Source: Anaerolineae bacterium
GTDB lineage: Bacteria; Chloroflexota; Anaerolineae; Aggregatilineales; UBA3940
Direction of reading: 5' to 3'
NCBI GenBank assembly: GCA_020852775.1
Contig: JADZAD010000020.1
Coordinates: 1 to 6,093 of the forward strand
Length of the DNA stretch: 6,093 bases
Made by a program: the position numbers and the translations under genes. Below, piece after piece: positions 5,723 to 6,093 of the stretch. Below the pieces are notes generated by a model. That model worked only from the letters and a program-made list of their open reading frames with translations. It made no database searches and was not told the DNA's origin. Each line of letters begins with the position of its first letter. Within the stretch, counting starts at the first letter, position 1.

Positions 5723-6093
5723 ATGGCCCGTGAACGACTGCAGAAACTACTTGCCCTCGCAGGCTTCGGCTCGCGCCGTGCCTGCGAAACACTGATCACC
5801 CAGCGACGGGTGCAGATCAACGGCAAGCTCGCTGAACTGGGGATGTCCGCCGACCCCGCCGTCGATGAAATCCGCGTGGACGGTGAGCGCCTGCGGCTGA
5901 CACGAGATTACGTCTATATCGCACTCAACAAGCCGCGTGATGTGATCTCCGATGAGGATGTTGGCGGGAACTGGCCAGCGGCCCGCGAACTAATCCCACT
6001 TGAAGGGCATCTGTACCCGGTAGGGCGGCTCGACGTGGAGAGTGAGGGGCTGATGCTCTTCACTAATGACGGCGATCTTGCGCACCGCCTGAC
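5723..6093 (+). CDS. rluB: RsuA/RluB-family pseudouridine synthase, 3' truncated by window edge
   Basis: Isomerises a specific uridine in rRNA to pseudouridine; RluB acts on helix 80 of 23S rRNA, while RsuA acts on 16S. 123 codons are visible. The N-terminus is an S4 RNA-binding domain (about 3-50): RERLQKLLALAGFGSRRACE, then VQINGKLAELG. A short linker follows (VDGERL), then the catalytic domain from about 63 with ALNKPRDVIS and the hallmark YPVGRLDVESEGLMLFTNDGDLAHRL, in which Asp104 is the catalytic residue. The start at 5723 was chosen because AGGA (5708-5711) is 11 nt upstream; the in-frame ATG at 5711 has AGG directly abutting it, which is too close. RluB rather than RsuA is preferred from the N-terminal S4 sequence, but short RsuA-family members are hard to separate without the C-terminus. 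It diverges from the lipoprotein gene. Confidence 0.92.
   Translation, partial: MARERLQKLLALAGFGSRRACETLITQRRVQINGKLAELGMSADPAVDEIRVDGERLRLTRDYVYIALNKPRDVISDEDVGGNWPAARELIPLEGHLYPVGRLDVESEGLMLFTNDGDLAHRL

Noticed and set aside
1..6093. CRISPR array, tRNA/rRNA, insertion sequence, toxin-antitoxin or phage defence genes
   Set aside because: No regular repeats, no transposase or nuclease motifs, and no cloverleaf-like sequences were seen. The genes are envelope or housekeeping types.

Overview
This is a compact, moderately GC-rich bacterial chromosomal segment with five protein genes and almost no spare DNA. The gene set resembles Chloroflexota (Anaerolineae-like) genomes: a YfhO-type membrane protein, an S51-like amidotransferase-fold protein, a small proline-rich-linker lipoprotein and an RluB-type pseudouridine synthase. 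The taxonomic guess is inference only. I see no tRNA, rRNA, CRISPR array, insertion sequence or phage gene.

Layout. From 1 to 1226 (+) lies the 3' nine-tenths of an M20-family metallo-dipeptidase whose N-terminus is outside the window. It converges tail to tail on a three-gene minus-strand block, read right to left: a predicted lipoprotein (5531-4929), an S51-like class I amidotransferase-fold protein (4867-4091), and a 953-residue YfhO-family polytopic membrane protein (4084-1223). The last two genes are 6 nt apart and almost certainly cotranscribed. The dipeptidase and YfhO genes share the four bases TTAA, each using it for its own TAA stop. To the right, across a divergent intergenic region of about 190 nt, the 5' part of a RsuA/RluB pseudouridine synthase gene (5723 onward, +) runs off the window.

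Regulation. Two minus-strand promoters carry the same 12 bases, CAGGGATATAAT, ending in a consensus -10 box. One lies in front of the lipoprotein and yields a short leader with a good ribosome-binding site. The other lies in front of the S51-like gene, so close to its ATG that the transcript is predicted to be leaderless.

Most notable point. The S51-like protein keeps the family scaffold but lacks, by my alignment, all three catalytic positions: the nucleophile Ser, the His of the PHFD-like motif, and the acidic residues of the GIDE-like motif. It looks like a pseudoenzyme translationally linked to a GT-C-type membrane protein. The rest of the window appears to be ordinary housekeeping or envelope gene content. 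I do not see clear evidence for a new multi-gene system.
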